From positions 37,832-101,831 of the forward strand of contig CACOXV010000004.1 in the NCBI GenBank assembly GCA_902631295.1: 64,000 nucleotides of DNA, read 5' to 3'. The stretch comes from Paracoccaceae bacterium. GTDB lineage: Bacteria > Pseudomonadota > Alphaproteobacteria > Rhodobacterales > Rhodobacteraceae. Positions within the stretch are counted from its first letter, which is position 1. Every line of letters starts with the position of its first letter. The notes under the pieces are model-generated. The model did not search any database. It saw nothing but the letters and a program-made list of their open reading frames with translations, and was not told the DNA's origin. Below, in pieces: positions 46,969-55,891 of the stretch. Both the position numbers and the translations under genes were made by a program.

Positions 46969-47647
46969 CCGAAATTTTTATCCCGTGGATCATATGCCTT
47001 TTTTTTGAAAAGCCCTTTTTTCTAGTTACTTCGAAACCAACCTTTTCTAATGTGCGCCTGACATGCCCCACAGCGGTGTATGTGGAAAAGCTCCCCCCAG
47101 GTTTAGTTTTTAACGCAACCATTTGAAGAATGTTATCTTCCCACATTTCGGGGTTCTTATTTGGTGCAAAACCATCTAAAAACCAGCAATCAACTTTTGA
47201 ATTAAACACTTTTAGTGTTTTAGAAACATCTCCTACGAATACTTTAAGATTTGCATATCCAAAATCCACAAGATTACCTTCAATAATTTCATCCCATCTG
47301 GTTTGAAGCATTTCTGCATACTCTGATAACTCAGGGAAAAGCAAATGGGCTTTTCTCAGGTCTGAATTGCTTATTGGGTATCCTTCAAAACTTACAAAAT
47401 TGAATTTTCCAGCTTTTGATGCTTTGTTCCAAGCTGCACATGTTGCTAAGAAATTCAATCCTGTTCCAAATCCTAGTTCTGCTATTTGAAAGCCGTGGCT
47501 GAGGCGCTTTTGCAGACTGTTTCCATCGATAAAAACATAATTTGCCTCATGCAATCCATTTTCCAAAGAATAATAATAGTCTTCAAATTTATTTGACACT
47601 GGTACTGTGTCGTTTTGCCATGAAAGCTGTACATGTTTTTTTGACAT
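46961..47647 (-). CDS. mnmD: tRNA 5-methylaminomethyl-2-thiouridine methyltransferase (MnmD/MnmC-N)
   Basis: SAM-dependent methyltransferase for the last step of mnm5s2U34 synthesis in tRNA wobble positions. The 228-residue protein equals the N-terminal domain of MnmC: SWQNDTVPVSNKFEDYYYS, SAM loop AELGFGTGLNFLAT and DCWFLDGFAPNKNPEMW. The FAD half of MnmC is absent here but an FAD oxidoreductase gene diverges 63 bases away, so the two functions seem split. It overlaps the EamA gene downstream. Confidence 0.92.
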   Translation of the reverse strand: MSKKHVQLSWQNDTVPVSNKFEDYYYSLENGLHEANYVFIDGNSLQKRLSHGFQIAELGFGTGLNFLATCAAWNKASKAGKFNFVSFEGYPISNSDLRKAHLLFPELSEYAEMLQTRWDEIIEGNLVDFGYANLKVFVGDVSKTLKVFNSKVDCWFLDGFAPNKNPEMWEDNILQMVALKTKPGGSFSTYTAVGHVRRTLEKVGFEVTRKKGFSKKRHMIHGIKISDD

Positions 47648-47710
47648 TGTAACCTTGTTAAAAGAAAAGTGAGCAATAATTATACTTCAATTAAATGGAA
47701 TTAAATAGCA

Positions 47711-48763
47711 ATGGTAGATCTAATTGTTCGAGGAGCTGGGGTCTTAGGTTTAACAGTAGCTTGGGAGGCAGCTAAACGTGGGCTAAAGGTCTGTATATCT
47801 GATCCCAACGGCATTGCTAGTATGGCAAGTGGCGGCGTAGTTGGTGCACTTGCCCCACATGTACCAGAGAATTGGAATTCTAAAAAACAATTCCAATTCC
47901 AAAGTTTAATCAATGGAGAGGAATTTTGGAATGGTGTAGACTCAGAGTCTGGTTTTAATTCGGGGTATGCCAGATTAGGTCGACTTCAGCCAATTGATGA
48001 TGAAAAGGCTCTATTACTTGCCAGAAATAGACTAGAGAGTTCAGAAGAGCTTTGGCGCGGTTTAGCGAAATGGAGGATTGTTGAGAGCAGTGCTCCATGG
48101 TCCTTGACTTCAGGAACAGGAAAGTGGGTTTTTGATACTTTGTCTGCCCGTATCAATCCAACTGACGCATGTTTTAGCCTGGCTAAGGCAATTCAAAAGA
48201 AGGGAGGAGTTTTTGAACCACATTTAAAAAAATACCCTAATATTAGGACTGTTTGGGCTACCGGCATACACGATTTAGAGCGTATTTCAAAATTTACCAA
48301 TGTGAAATTTCGTACCGCTGTAAAAGGTCAAGCCGCGCTATTTAATTTGAATCGTGTTGATTATCCTCAGGTGTATGCGAATTCTATTCACTTTGTGCCC
48401 CACTCTAATGGAACCTTTGCTGTTGGCTCCACATCTGAAAATAACTTCAGTTCATCAAATACAACGGATGAACGATTGGAGACGCTTATCGAAAATTCGA
48501 TGAGTATTATCCCTGAATTAAGGCTGCTTGAACCAATCAAACGTTGGGCTGATGTAAGACCAAGAAGTGAGTCTCGAGCGCCGATAGTTGGTAAACACCC
48601 TATGATTGAAGGAGATTACATTGTTAACGGTGGCTTCAAAATAGGGCTCGGCATGGCACCAGAACTAGCCAGAGTACTCATTTCGCTCATTTTTGATGGT
48701 ATTGACCAAGTGCCCGAGGCATTTAAACCAAAAGTAAAAGTCCAAAATAGTACAAGCAGTTGA
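47711..48763 (+). CDS. FAD-dependent oxidoreductase (DAO family), candidate MnmC oxidase half
   Basis: D-amino-acid-oxidase-fold flavoprotein of 350 residues. The dinucleotide loop is VRGAGVLGLTVAWEAAKRG, the middle GYARLGRLQPI and the C-terminal GDYIVNGGFKIGLGMAPEL resemble the family end that closes the FAD site. Standing back to back with mnmD, it is the natural candidate for the oxidase that turns cmnm5s2U into nm5s2U, the job of the MnmC C-terminal domain. A free amino-acid oxidase is the alternative. The assignment rests on context. Confidence 0.8.
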   Translation: MVDLIVRGAGVLGLTVAWEAAKRGLKVCISDPNGIASMASGGVVGALAPHVPENWNSKKQFQFQSLINGEEFWNGVDSESGFNSGYARLGRLQPIDDEKALLLARNRLESSEELWRGLAKWRIVESSAPWSLTSGTGKWVFDTLSARINPTDACFSLAKAIQKKGGVFEPHLKKYPNIRTVWATGIHDLERISKFTNVKFRTAVKGQAALFNLNRVDYPQVYANSIHFVPHSNGTFAVGSTSENNFSSSNTTDERLETLIENSMSIIPELRLLEPIKRWADVRPRSESRAPIVGKHPMIEGDYIVNGGFKIGLGMAPELARVLISLIFDGIDQVPEAFKPKVKVQNSTSS

Positions 48764-48787
48764 ATATAGAGAAAGGTGCTTCCGGGA

Positions 48788-50482
48788 TCACTCCATTAGT
48801 CTTCTTGTTATTACTTGTGCTTGTATCTCTGCGGCGCCTTCAAAAATATTAAGTATTCTCGCATCACAAAGCACACGACTAATTTGGTATTCTAATGCAA
48901 AGCCATTACCGCCATGAATTTGTAGTCCATTATCAGCGGCAGCCCAAGCCACCCTCGCTCCCAAAAGCTTAGCCATTCCAGCTTCTAAGTCGCATCTTCT
49001 ATCATTGTCCTTTTCAAAGGCTGAGTAGTAGGTCAATTGGCGAGCAATTGTTGTTTCCACAGCCATCATGGCAAGCTTACCTGCTACACGTGGGAACTCA
49101 ATAAGTGCCTTTCCGAATTGCTTTCTATCTAGTGCATATTGAAACGATAGATCAATAGCTTGCTGAGCCACTCCTACGGCACGCGCTGCTGTTTGTATTC
49201 TTGCACTTTCAAAAGTTTTCATCAATTGACGAAACCCCTTACCCTCTTCCCCGCCGAGTAAATTATCTTTTTTAACTTCGAAATTATCAAAGGCAATTTC
49301 ATATTCTTTCATCCCACGGTACCCTAAGACTTCGATCTCTCCTCCAGACATGCCCTCTGTGGGGAAAGGATTTTCATCATCACCGGGGATTTTCTCCGCA
49401 AGAAACATTGACAATCCACGATGATCGCTGCTGTCTGGGTCGGTCCTAGCGAGTAGGGTCATAACGTGTGTTCTAGAAGCATGAGTAATCCAAGTTTTGT
49501 TTCCGGTTACGCTGTAGTCGCCCTCATCATTTTTGGTCGCCCTTGTGCGTAGACTGCCTAAATCTGAACCGGTGTTTGGCTCAGTAAAGACTGCCGTTGG
49601 TAGTGTCTCTGCCATTGCTATTTTTGGAAGCCACTTTTGCTTTTGTTCTTCTGTTCCTCCGCATTCAATCAATTCAGCGGCAATTTCTGAACGTGTTCCC
49701 AAAGAACCCACTCCAATATACCCGCGAGACAGCTCTTCTGAAACTACTGCCATTGAAGCTTTAGAGAGGCCGAAACCACCATATTCCTCAGGAATAGTTA
49801 GCCCAAAAACACCAAGCTCTGCTAACTCCTCTATGATTTCCATCGGAATCAAATCGTCGTTTAAGTGCCATTCATGAGCATGTGGTAAAACTTTATCTAT
49901 GGAAAATTTCCGAAACTGCTCTCTGATCATTTCTAGTTCGTCGTCAAGCCCAGACTTACCTATTATAATCTCGGCAGAATGCTCTTGCATCAGTTGAACC
50001 AAACGCATACGAGCCTCTTGGTTATTTCCTTTTCCTGATAACTCTAGAACATCTTCCGTCCGATATTTTTCAATGGCTGCGTTCGAAAGTCCGATGTCTC
50101 CAAGCCGAATAATTTCTCCCTGTGACATTGGAATTCCACCCAATACCTGAGCATGGTATTCACCGCAACCGATTTGGTGCAAAAGCTGCTCAATTTCACC
50201 AAACTCACCGTCTGACTCTAGTTTCTCAGCCCAGTTTTGCATCTGCTGCATTGCAGTTGCGTAAGTTGCGAGCCAAGCCAAGCCATGAGCTGCATCTTGG
50301 TTGTCTTCTAGCAACTTTCCTGATGTCTTGCCATCAACTACAACCTGAGATTTCATTAGCTGTCTGGCAGTTTCAAAAAGCCCATTTAATTCATCTGCTG
50401 CACAACGAGTTTTGGCCAGCAAATTATCGATTGTTGAAGAACATGTTAAGTCAAAAGCTAAATCTTGTCCGTCATGTGCCAT
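48788..50482 (-). CDS. mcd: (2S)-Methylsuccinyl-CoA dehydrogenase
   Basis: Acyl-CoA dehydrogenase of the ethylmalonyl-CoA pathway, oxidising methylsuccinyl-CoA to mesaconyl-CoA. At 564 residues it has a helical N-terminal extension of about 150 residues (LAKTRCAADELNGLFETAR... HQIGCGEYHAQVLGG) absent from common acyl-CoA dehydrogenases and typical of Mcd. The core shows FGLTIPEEYGGFGLS, AVFTEPNTGSDLGS, and QIHGGNGFALEY. AAGGA precedes the ATG. It implies acetyl-CoA assimilation without the glyoxylate cycle; the other pathway genes lie outside the window. Confidence 0.9.
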   Translation of the reverse strand: MAHDGQDLAFDLTCSSTIDNLLAKTRCAADELNGLFETARQLMKSQVVVDGKTSGKLLEDNQDAAHGLAWLATYATAMQQMQNWAEKLESDGEFGEIEQLLHQIGCGEYHAQVLGGIPMSQGEIIRLGDIGLSNAAIEKYRTEDVLELSGKGNNQEARMRLVQLMQEHSAEIIIGKSGLDDELEMIREQFRKFSIDKVLPHAHEWHLNDDLIPMEIIEELAELGVFGLTIPEEYGGFGLSKASMAVVSEELSRGYIGVGSLGTRSEIAAELIECGGTEEQKQKWLPKIAMAETLPTAVFTEPNTGSDLGSLRTRATKNDEGDYSVTGNKTWITHASRTHVMTLLARTDPDSSDHRGLSMFLAEKIPGDDENPFPTEGMSGGEIEVLGYRGMKEYEIAFDNFEVKKDNLLGGEEGKGFRQLMKTFESARIQTAARAVGVAQQAIDLSFQYALDRKQFGKALIEFPRVAGKLAMMAVETTIARQLTYYSAFEKDNDRRCDLEAGMAKLLGARVAWAAADNGLQIHGGNGFALEYQISRVLCDARILNIFEGAAEIQAQVITRRLME

Positions 50483-50624
50483 GAATCAATCCTTATTTTT
50501 TCCTGGGTTTTTATACATTCTGAATTTGCAGCGCAACATAAATACCAATCTGTGTGGCAAATTGTTCTCAAATTACCATGGTAAATATTGCGCTGCAGCG
50601 TGACGTAATATCTACTGCCTTTAA

Positions 50625-51395
50625 ATGCTTAATTTGATTCTCGAATTTGAAACGTCAACTTTTTTGTTTTTTGTGACCGTTTGTTTTGTTGCAGGAGTTA
50701 TCAAAGGTATCATAGGCTTTGGCATGCCGATGATAATTTTAGGAGCTTCGGCAGCTATTTCACTGCCCTCTTTGGGGCTCGCAGTTTTAATTTTACCCAC
50801 TCTTGTGACAAATATATATCAAGTAAGTATGTTTAAACGATCGGATTTGGTAGTTTGTATTAAAGAATTCAAGTTTTTTCTGCTTTTTTGCTTACTTGGG
50901 CTCTTTATAGGTATAAAACTATTTGTTTTAGCTGATCTCAGTTATCTGGTAGCCGGAATTGGTTTTGTAGTTTTGGTCGTATCTTTTGCGCAGTTAATAA
51001 AGTTAAAAGGACCAAAAGTGAATAATTCCGTTCGTCGATCAAGTATTTTTGGGATGATTACAGGATTATTGGGTGGTGGAACTGGAATTTGGGGGCCCAC
51101 AACTGTACTATATTTAACATCTATCGAGACGCCGAAGCGGAACCAAATACTGTTTCAAGGTCTTATTTTTACATGTAACTCACTAATTCTTTTGACTGCT
51201 CACCTTTATACTGGCGTTTTTAGTTATAATACGGGAACTTTGTCCGCTTTTATGATAATACCTGCCATAATAGGAATGCAGTTCGGCGTGGGTATCCAAG
51301 GTTACTTAAATCAGGAAAAGTTTAGAGTGCTAACACTCATTTCGCTATGTCTTGGAGGTTTTTATTTGATGTTTCGGTCGCTGTATATGTTCTGA
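50625..51395 (+). CDS. TSUP-family (TauE/SafE) membrane permease
   Basis: Inner-membrane protein of 256 residues with about eight helices in two repeats: VTVCFVAGVIKGIIGFGMPM and the matching second-half IFGMITGLLGGGTGIWGPTTV. This is the sulfite exporter TauE/SafE family; substrates range over sulfite, sulfoacetate and other organosulfur anions, and cannot be told here. It stands alone, divergent from mcd and upstream of trcR. Confidence 0.87.
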   Translation: MLNLILEFETSTFLFFVTVCFVAGVIKGIIGFGMPMIILGASAAISLPSLGLAVLILPTLVTNIYQVSMFKRSDLVVCIKEFKFFLLFCLLGLFIGIKLFVLADLSYLVAGIGFVVLVVSFAQLIKLKGPKVNNSVRRSSIFGMITGLLGGGTGIWGPTTVLYLTSIETPKRNQILFQGLIFTCNSLILLTAHLYTGVFSYNTGTLSAFMIIPAIIGMQFGVGIQGYLNQEKFRVLTLISLCLGGFYLMFRSLYMF

Positions 51396-51550
51396 AATAT
51401 TGCAGAAATAAATGTTAGATTAAGCACATAAAACGACATTTTATTATCCCTTTTAAATTGTTAAATCTTACGCTATATGATCTTTTAAGTTTCCCAACAT
51501 GGTAACATCAAATTAATCCAATTCAGGGTTTTTTAAAGGAGTAACATATA

Positions 51551-52306
51551 ATGGTAAAACCCCTTATGGCGCGAGCTACGGCTGTATGGTTGGTTGATAA
51601 CACAACTTTATCATTCAAACAAATAGGTGACTTTGTAAGCATGCATGAACTTGAAATCCAGGGAATCGCAGATGGTGACGTAGCACTGGGTGTTAAAGGT
51701 TTTGACCCTGTTTCAAACAATCAATTGGATTTGGATGAAATTAAGAGGGGCGAGGTTGATCCTTTGCATAAGCTTAAATTGAAATTTAACCCGGCGGCGG
51801 TCGGTGAGGAAAAGCGCCGTGGCCCACGGTATACCCCACTTTCAAAACGTCAGGATCGGCCAGCATCAATTTATTGGCTTGTTAAATTTCATCCTGAATT
51901 GTCTGATGCACAAATAAGCAAATTGATAGGAACCACAAAGCCCACTATTCAGGCTATTCGAACCCGTACGCATTGGAATATTTCGAATATTCAACCAATA
52001 GATCCTGTTGCTTTGGGGTTGTGTAAACAGTCGGAGTTAGATGCAGCGGTGCAAAAAGCAGCAGATAAGAAAATCACCGAAGGTGACGTTATGAATGATG
52101 ACGAACGAAGAAAATTAGTTAGCACTGAGAAATCTTTAGAGATGGATGTGAAAGAAGAAGTATCTAACTCAGCTGATAGTGTCGAAAGTTTTTCTATAGA
52201 TAAAGATGGTGGCCAGGATCAATCTGATGAAAGTCAGGATTATAGAGATGCAGATAGTTTCTTTAACTTGCCAGATGGAGACCAAGGGCCTGAAAAGGAT
52301 AACTAA
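51551..52306 (+). CDS. trcR: Cell-cycle transcriptional regulator TrcR (DUF1013)
   Basis: Conserved alphaproteobacterial regulator, known in Caulobacter as TrcR. The 251-residue protein has the conserved N-terminal MVKPLMARATAVWLVDNTTL, a LSFKQIGDFVSMHELEIQGI segment, a helix-turn-helix-like part (LSDAQISKLIGTTKPTIQAI) near residues 117-140, and a low-complexity acidic tail. AAAGGAG precedes the ATG by nine bases. It converges on recR-ybaB-dnaX. Confidence 0.9.
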   Translation: MVKPLMARATAVWLVDNTTLSFKQIGDFVSMHELEIQGIADGDVALGVKGFDPVSNNQLDLDEIKRGEVDPLHKLKLKFNPAAVGEEKRRGPRYTPLSKRQDRPASIYWLVKFHPELSDAQISKLIGTTKPTIQAIRTRTHWNISNIQPIDPVALGLCKQSELDAAVQKAADKKITEGDVMNDDERRKLVSTEKSLEMDVKEEVSNSADSVESFSIDKDGGQDQSDESQDYRDADSFFNLPDGDQGPEKDN

Positions 52307-52329
52307 AATTTTTCCCAATCTTACAAGGT

Positions 52330-52929
52330 TTAAATTTTTCCTCTAGCATTCAAAGCAGCCGAGATTGTTCCTTCGTCCAAATAATCTAACTCACCCCCCA
52401 TCGGAACTCCCCTCGCAAGCGAAGTAACTGAAACCTTATTTTCAATTTGTTCAGCAATGTAGTGCGCTGTAGTTTGTCCCTCCAGCGTAGCATTTAGAGC
52501 TAAAATTACTTCATGAACTTTCTCGCAATCGAGCCGCTTTATTAGTTTTGGAATTTTTAATTCGTTCGGCCCAATACCATCTAGCGCAGACAATGTTCCT
52601 CCAAGAACGTGGTATCGGCCTTTAAAGACAGATGTTCGTTCCATCGCCCATAAATCTGAAACATCTTCAACAATGCAAATTTGCCCGTTCATACGCTTTT
52701 GATTGTCGCAAATCTCACACATCTCAGAAGTCCCAATATTCCCACAATTAAGACACTCACGCGCTTGCTCAAAAACTTTAGCCATCTGTTCCGATAAAGG
52801 ATTAAATAAAGTACTTTTTTTGCGTATTAGATGTAGAACAGCACGCCTGGCAGAGCGAGGACCTAATCCGGGCAATTTGGCCATAAGATCTATCAAGATC
52901 TCAATTTCTTTTGTTCTATATGTGTCCAA
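52330..52929 (-). CDS. recR: Recombination mediator RecR
   Basis: Works with RecO and RecF in loading RecA at gaps. The 199-residue protein shows the helix-hairpin-helix [16 protein letters not shown], the Cys4 zinc finger CLNC...CEIC (about residues 57-72), the Toprim start [14 protein letters not shown] and [10 protein letters not shown] near the end. It is the third gene of the conserved leftward dnaX-ybaB-recR operon, 37 bases after ybaB. Confidence 0.95.
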   Translation of the reverse strand: MDTYRTKEIEILIDLMAKLPGLGPRSARRAVLHLIRKKSTLFNPLSEQMAKVFEQARECLNCGNIGTSEMCEICDNQKRMNGQICIVEDVSDLWAMERTSVFKGRYHVLGGTLSALDGIGPNELKIPKLIKRLDCEKVHEVILALNATLEGQTTAHYIAEQIENKVSVTSLARGVPMGGELDYLDEGTISAALNARGKI

Positions 52930-52966
52930 TGGTTTCCTGAGATTATAATCTGAAATTATATATGAT

Positions 52967-53311
52967 CTAAAATGGTAACTTCATTCCAGCTGGAAGGCCC
53001 AATGCTTCGGTTATTTTTTCTAGCTCTTTTTTAGATCTATTAGATGCTTTTGCTTGTGCATCCTTAATTGCCGCCAGTATTAGATCTTCCACAATTTCTT
53101 TTTCATCCTTATTAAAAATGGAAGGATCAATTTCTAAACCCGTTAATTCACCTTTTGCTGTTGCTGTAGCTTTAACTAAACCAGCACCAGACTCACCTAC
53201 CACCTCAATATGAGCCAAATCTTCTTGCATACGTGCCATTTTTTCTTGTGTTTCCTGGGCTGCTTTCATCATTTTGCCCATGTCTCCAAGTCCGCCTAGT
53301 CCTTTAAACAT
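52967..53311 (-). CDS. ybaB: YbaB/EbfC nucleoid-associated protein
   Basis: Small DNA-binding dimer of the YbaB/EbfC family, about 114 residues, starting [19 protein letters not shown]. The family's helical hairpin and central [18 protein letters not shown] strand set are visible. ATG 53311 is chosen because AAAGG lies eight bases upstream; a TTG at 53326 would overlap that site. It lies between dnaX and recR, the usual order. Confidence 0.94.
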   Translation of the reverse strand: MFKGLGGLGDMGKMMKAAQETQEKMARMQEDLAHIEVVGESGAGLVKATATAKGELTGLEIDPSIFNKDEKEIVEDLILAAIKDAQAKASNRSKKELEKITEALGLPAGMKLPF

Positions 53312-53337
53312 CGTAAAACCTTTCAAAAAATTTTGTT

Positions 53338-55086
53338 TTAATCTTCTTCAAATGGATCCCATTCACTATCAATCTCTCCCAGTGCTTGAATAGCTGCCTC
53401 CTCTTCTAATTTTTTCCTTGAAACTACATTAACAATCCGCGCAGCAGGAAATTTAACTAGAACCTCTTTAACAAATGGGTGAGCATACGCCTCAGTCTTT
53501 AACTCTTTGGCAATTTTTTCCTTTTTTTCTAAAATTGTTTGGGCTTCACCATCTTGGACAACGCTTACAGCCCAGCGGTTCCCTGTCCATTCTTTGAGCC
53601 TATTACTCAGCCGTTGGGCTAGATTTGCAGGCGCAAGATCGGTTGGTGTAAATTCTATGTATCCAGGGCGATAAGAAACTAAACGCAAGCCACTTTCTAT
53701 ATCTATTAGTAACTTAGCATCTCTTTTTTGTTTTATTAATTCGAGTACATCGTCGAACTTTATATAATTAAATATTCCAACTTCTTCATCTGCAGCTGTG
53801 GCAACTTTCAAGTTAGAATAATTATTATGTTTTGCTTTATCTAATTCGTTAATTACTGAGCTGGTATTCAACGGTTTTTTTGGATTTTCAAATTTTTTCT
53901 CGTTTTGATCAGGCCGTAACTTACTCTCTATGGTTTTAATTAGCTCGTCTGTCGGGGGTAAGTCAGCCGCATGTGTTAGCCTTATAATTATCATTTCAGC
54001 CGCCATTATAGGGCTTGGGGCTATCGTAATTTCACCAAGAGATTTTAGTAGCATTTGCCACATTCTTGTGAGCGCGCGCATAGATAGAGTTTTTGATAAC
54101 TCAATTCCGCGCGTTCGCTCATCAGGCGTTATTGTAGGGTCTTCATTCATGTTAGGAGTTATTTTCGAAACCGATATCCAGTGTGTAATTTCCGCAAGGT
54201 CTTTTAGAACTATAATTGGATCTGCTCCATCTGAGTATTGCGAATTCAGCTCAGTAAGGGCTGCTGCGGCATCGCCTTGCATTATCATTTTGAAAAGATC
54301 TAGCACTCTTCCCCGGTCAGCAATTCCAAGCATATCTCTTACATGCTTCGCGTCGCTACTGCCACCACCATGACTTATCGCTTGGTCGAGGAGAGATGTT
54401 GCATCTCTTGCAGAACCTTCTGCTGCTCTGGTTATCATGCGAAAAGCATCCTCTGAAACATTTACCCCCTCAGATTTTGCAATTCTTTGAAGAAGTGCAA
54501 TCATCTCCTCCGGCTCAATCCTTCTTAAGTCAAAGCGTTGACAGCGTGAAAGGACTGTAACAGGAACTTTACGGATCTCAGTGGTAGCGAAAATAAATTT
54601 TACGTGTTTAGGAGGTTCTTCAAGTGTCTTTAGCAGCGCATTGAATGCATTGTTTGACAACATGTGAACTTCATCAATTATATATACTCTGAAGCGGCCA
54701 GAAGACGCTTTGTAGTAAATACTTTCAATTATTTCTCGGATGTCGTCCACCCCAGTTCGACTTGCCGCATCCATTTCCAGAACATCAACATGGCTTCCTT
54801 CAATTATCGCAGTACAATTCGAACATTTACCACAGGGCTCTACAGTGGGTCCGCCTTTTTGATCTAAACCTGTGCAATTTAATCCTTTGGCAATTATTCT
54901 TGCAGTGGTTGTCTTCCCTGTGCCTCTTATGCCAGTTAGAATGAATGCTTGGGCAATCCTATCAGCTTCGAATGCATTTTTAAGGGTCTGGACCATTGCT
55001 GCTTGTCCAACCAAGTCTTTAAATGTCTCTGGTCGATATTTTCGAGCAAGGACTTTGTATGAATCATTTTCATTTACTTTGTTCAT
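53338..55086 (-). CDS. dnaX: DNA polymerase III subunit gamma/tau
   Basis: Clamp-loader ATPase. The 582-residue protein has YKVLARKYRPETFKDLVGQ, Walker A GIRGTGKTTTARI, a Cys4 zinc site starting CTGLDQKGG and ending CGKCSNC, Walker B DEVHMLSN and the sensor ATTEIRKVPVTVLSRCQRF (split from the preceding helix). The C-terminal 200 residues are the less conserved tau region. ATG 55086 follows a TTG; AGGTAA is upstream. I see no slippery A-run that would clearly produce gamma by frameshifting. Confidence 0.94.
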   Translation of the reverse strand: MNKVNENDSYKVLARKYRPETFKDLVGQAAMVQTLKNAFEADRIAQAFILTGIRGTGKTTTARIIAKGLNCTGLDQKGGPTVEPCGKCSNCTAIIEGSHVDVLEMDAASRTGVDDIREIIESIYYKASSGRFRVYIIDEVHMLSNNAFNALLKTLEEPPKHVKFIFATTEIRKVPVTVLSRCQRFDLRRIEPEEMIALLQRIAKSEGVNVSEDAFRMITRAAEGSARDATSLLDQAISHGGGSSDAKHVRDMLGIADRGRVLDLFKMIMQGDAAAALTELNSQYSDGADPIIVLKDLAEITHWISVSKITPNMNEDPTITPDERTRGIELSKTLSMRALTRMWQMLLKSLGEITIAPSPIMAAEMIIIRLTHAADLPPTDELIKTIESKLRPDQNEKKFENPKKPLNTSSVINELDKAKHNNYSNLKVATAADEEVGIFNYIKFDDVLELIKQKRDAKLLIDIESGLRLVSYRPGYIEFTPTDLAPANLAQRLSNRLKEWTGNRWAVSVVQDGEAQTILEKKEKIAKELKTEAYAHPFVKEVLVKFPAARIVNVVSRKKLEEEAAIQALGEIDSEWDPFEED

Positions 55087-55185
55087 CAATATTTACCTAG
55101 TACACTCACCGAATATTTAATAGTCTTAGTATACTGTAATATTTATTACCCTAAATGGTAAATTGAAATAGAGATATCAAAATCA

Positions 55186-55665
55186 GTGTTTGAGATAGTT
55201 AAAATTGAAATAGAAAGCGGTTTTGTTGGCTTATGTCCAATGCCAGGAAAGTTCTCCTCATTTGATGAAGATTTTTTACAATTGGTAAAAGAATTGCCCC
55301 AAGTGGTTGTTACATGTGCAACCCAGCCTGAGATGATGGCCTGTTCAGCCACTCGGCTCCCTGAAAAATTATATAATTCAGAAATAAAGTGGTTTCAAAT
55401 CGAAGTCGATGACTTTCAAGTACCGGATGAATTTAGCGAAGAGAAATGGAATTCTCTGTTGCCAATTTTAAAAGAAACTATTTTTGGTGGTGGAGGTGTA
55501 ATTCTAAATTGTGTGGGTGGTTGTGGTAGATCTGGAATGTTTTTGATGCGGTTACTTCTTGAAATGGGTTGGAGCCGTGATGATGCTCTAGAGCGTTTAA
55601 GAAAAGTTCGACCTTGCGCGATTGAAACCGACCAGCAATTGTTTTGGGCTTTTGGAAACGGCTAA
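55186..55665 (+). CDS. Protein tyrosine/dual-specificity phosphatase-like protein
   Basis: Cys-based phosphatase of 159 residues. The active-site loop CX5R is present in LNCVGGCGRSGMF, followed by the helix LMRLLLEMGWSRDDALERLR typical of DSP enzymes (CDKN3-like group). The general acid may be the Asp in IEVDDFQVPDEF. Substrate unknown. The start is GTG at 55186 without a clear ribosome site, so it may lie elsewhere. It lies between dnaX and the SRP RNA, the latter on the opposite strand. Confidence 0.8.
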   Translation: MFEIVKIEIESGFVGLCPMPGKFSSFDEDFLQLVKELPQVVVTCATQPEMMACSATRLPEKLYNSEIKWFQIEVDDFQVPDEFSEEKWNSLLPILKETIFGGGGVILNCVGGCGRSGMFLMRLLLEMGWSRDDALERLRKVRPCAIETDQQLFWAFGNG

Positions 55666-55703
55666 AAAATTAAATTTGAGTTTATCAAAGAATGGATATT
55701 GGT

Positions 55704-55797
55704 GAGAGATTGACAACGACCCGAATAAAACTCGTTACGGCTGCTTCCTTCCGGACCTGACCGGGTTGGCGAGATAGACGCCCGCATCAACCCCTCG
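55704..55797 (-). ncRNA. ffs: Signal recognition particle RNA (4.5S, small bacterial type)
   Basis: On the minus strand the universal SRP domain IV is exact: CAGGTCCGGAAGGAAGCAGC, with the GGAA tetraloop and asymmetric internal loop. The flanks (GGGGTTGATGCGGGCG and CGGGTCGTTGTCAA) form the outer helix. With Ffh it targets nascent membrane proteins. Ends are set by pairing and are approximate. The ffs-dnaX neighbourhood is common. Confidence 0.95.
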
Positions 55798-55802
55798 AAG
55801 TT

Positions 55803-55831
55803 TATTTAAATGCTTTAATGTATACATGCAA
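55803..55831 (-). promoter_or_regulatory. Predicted promoter of the SRP RNA
   Basis: On the minus strand TTGCAT and TAAATA are 17 bases apart, and a start six to seven bases downstream falls at the predicted 5' end of the RNA. Confidence 0.5.
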
Positions 55832-55891
55832 GTTGACTTTATTAATTTTGATTTTTAGGGATTATTTTGGAATTTTTGAGGATACTCTGTT

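Noticed and set aside
53930..54373. 147-codon plus-strand frame opposite dnaX
   Set aside because: Antisense to the conserved ATPase region, with low-complexity Ser/Ile-rich product.
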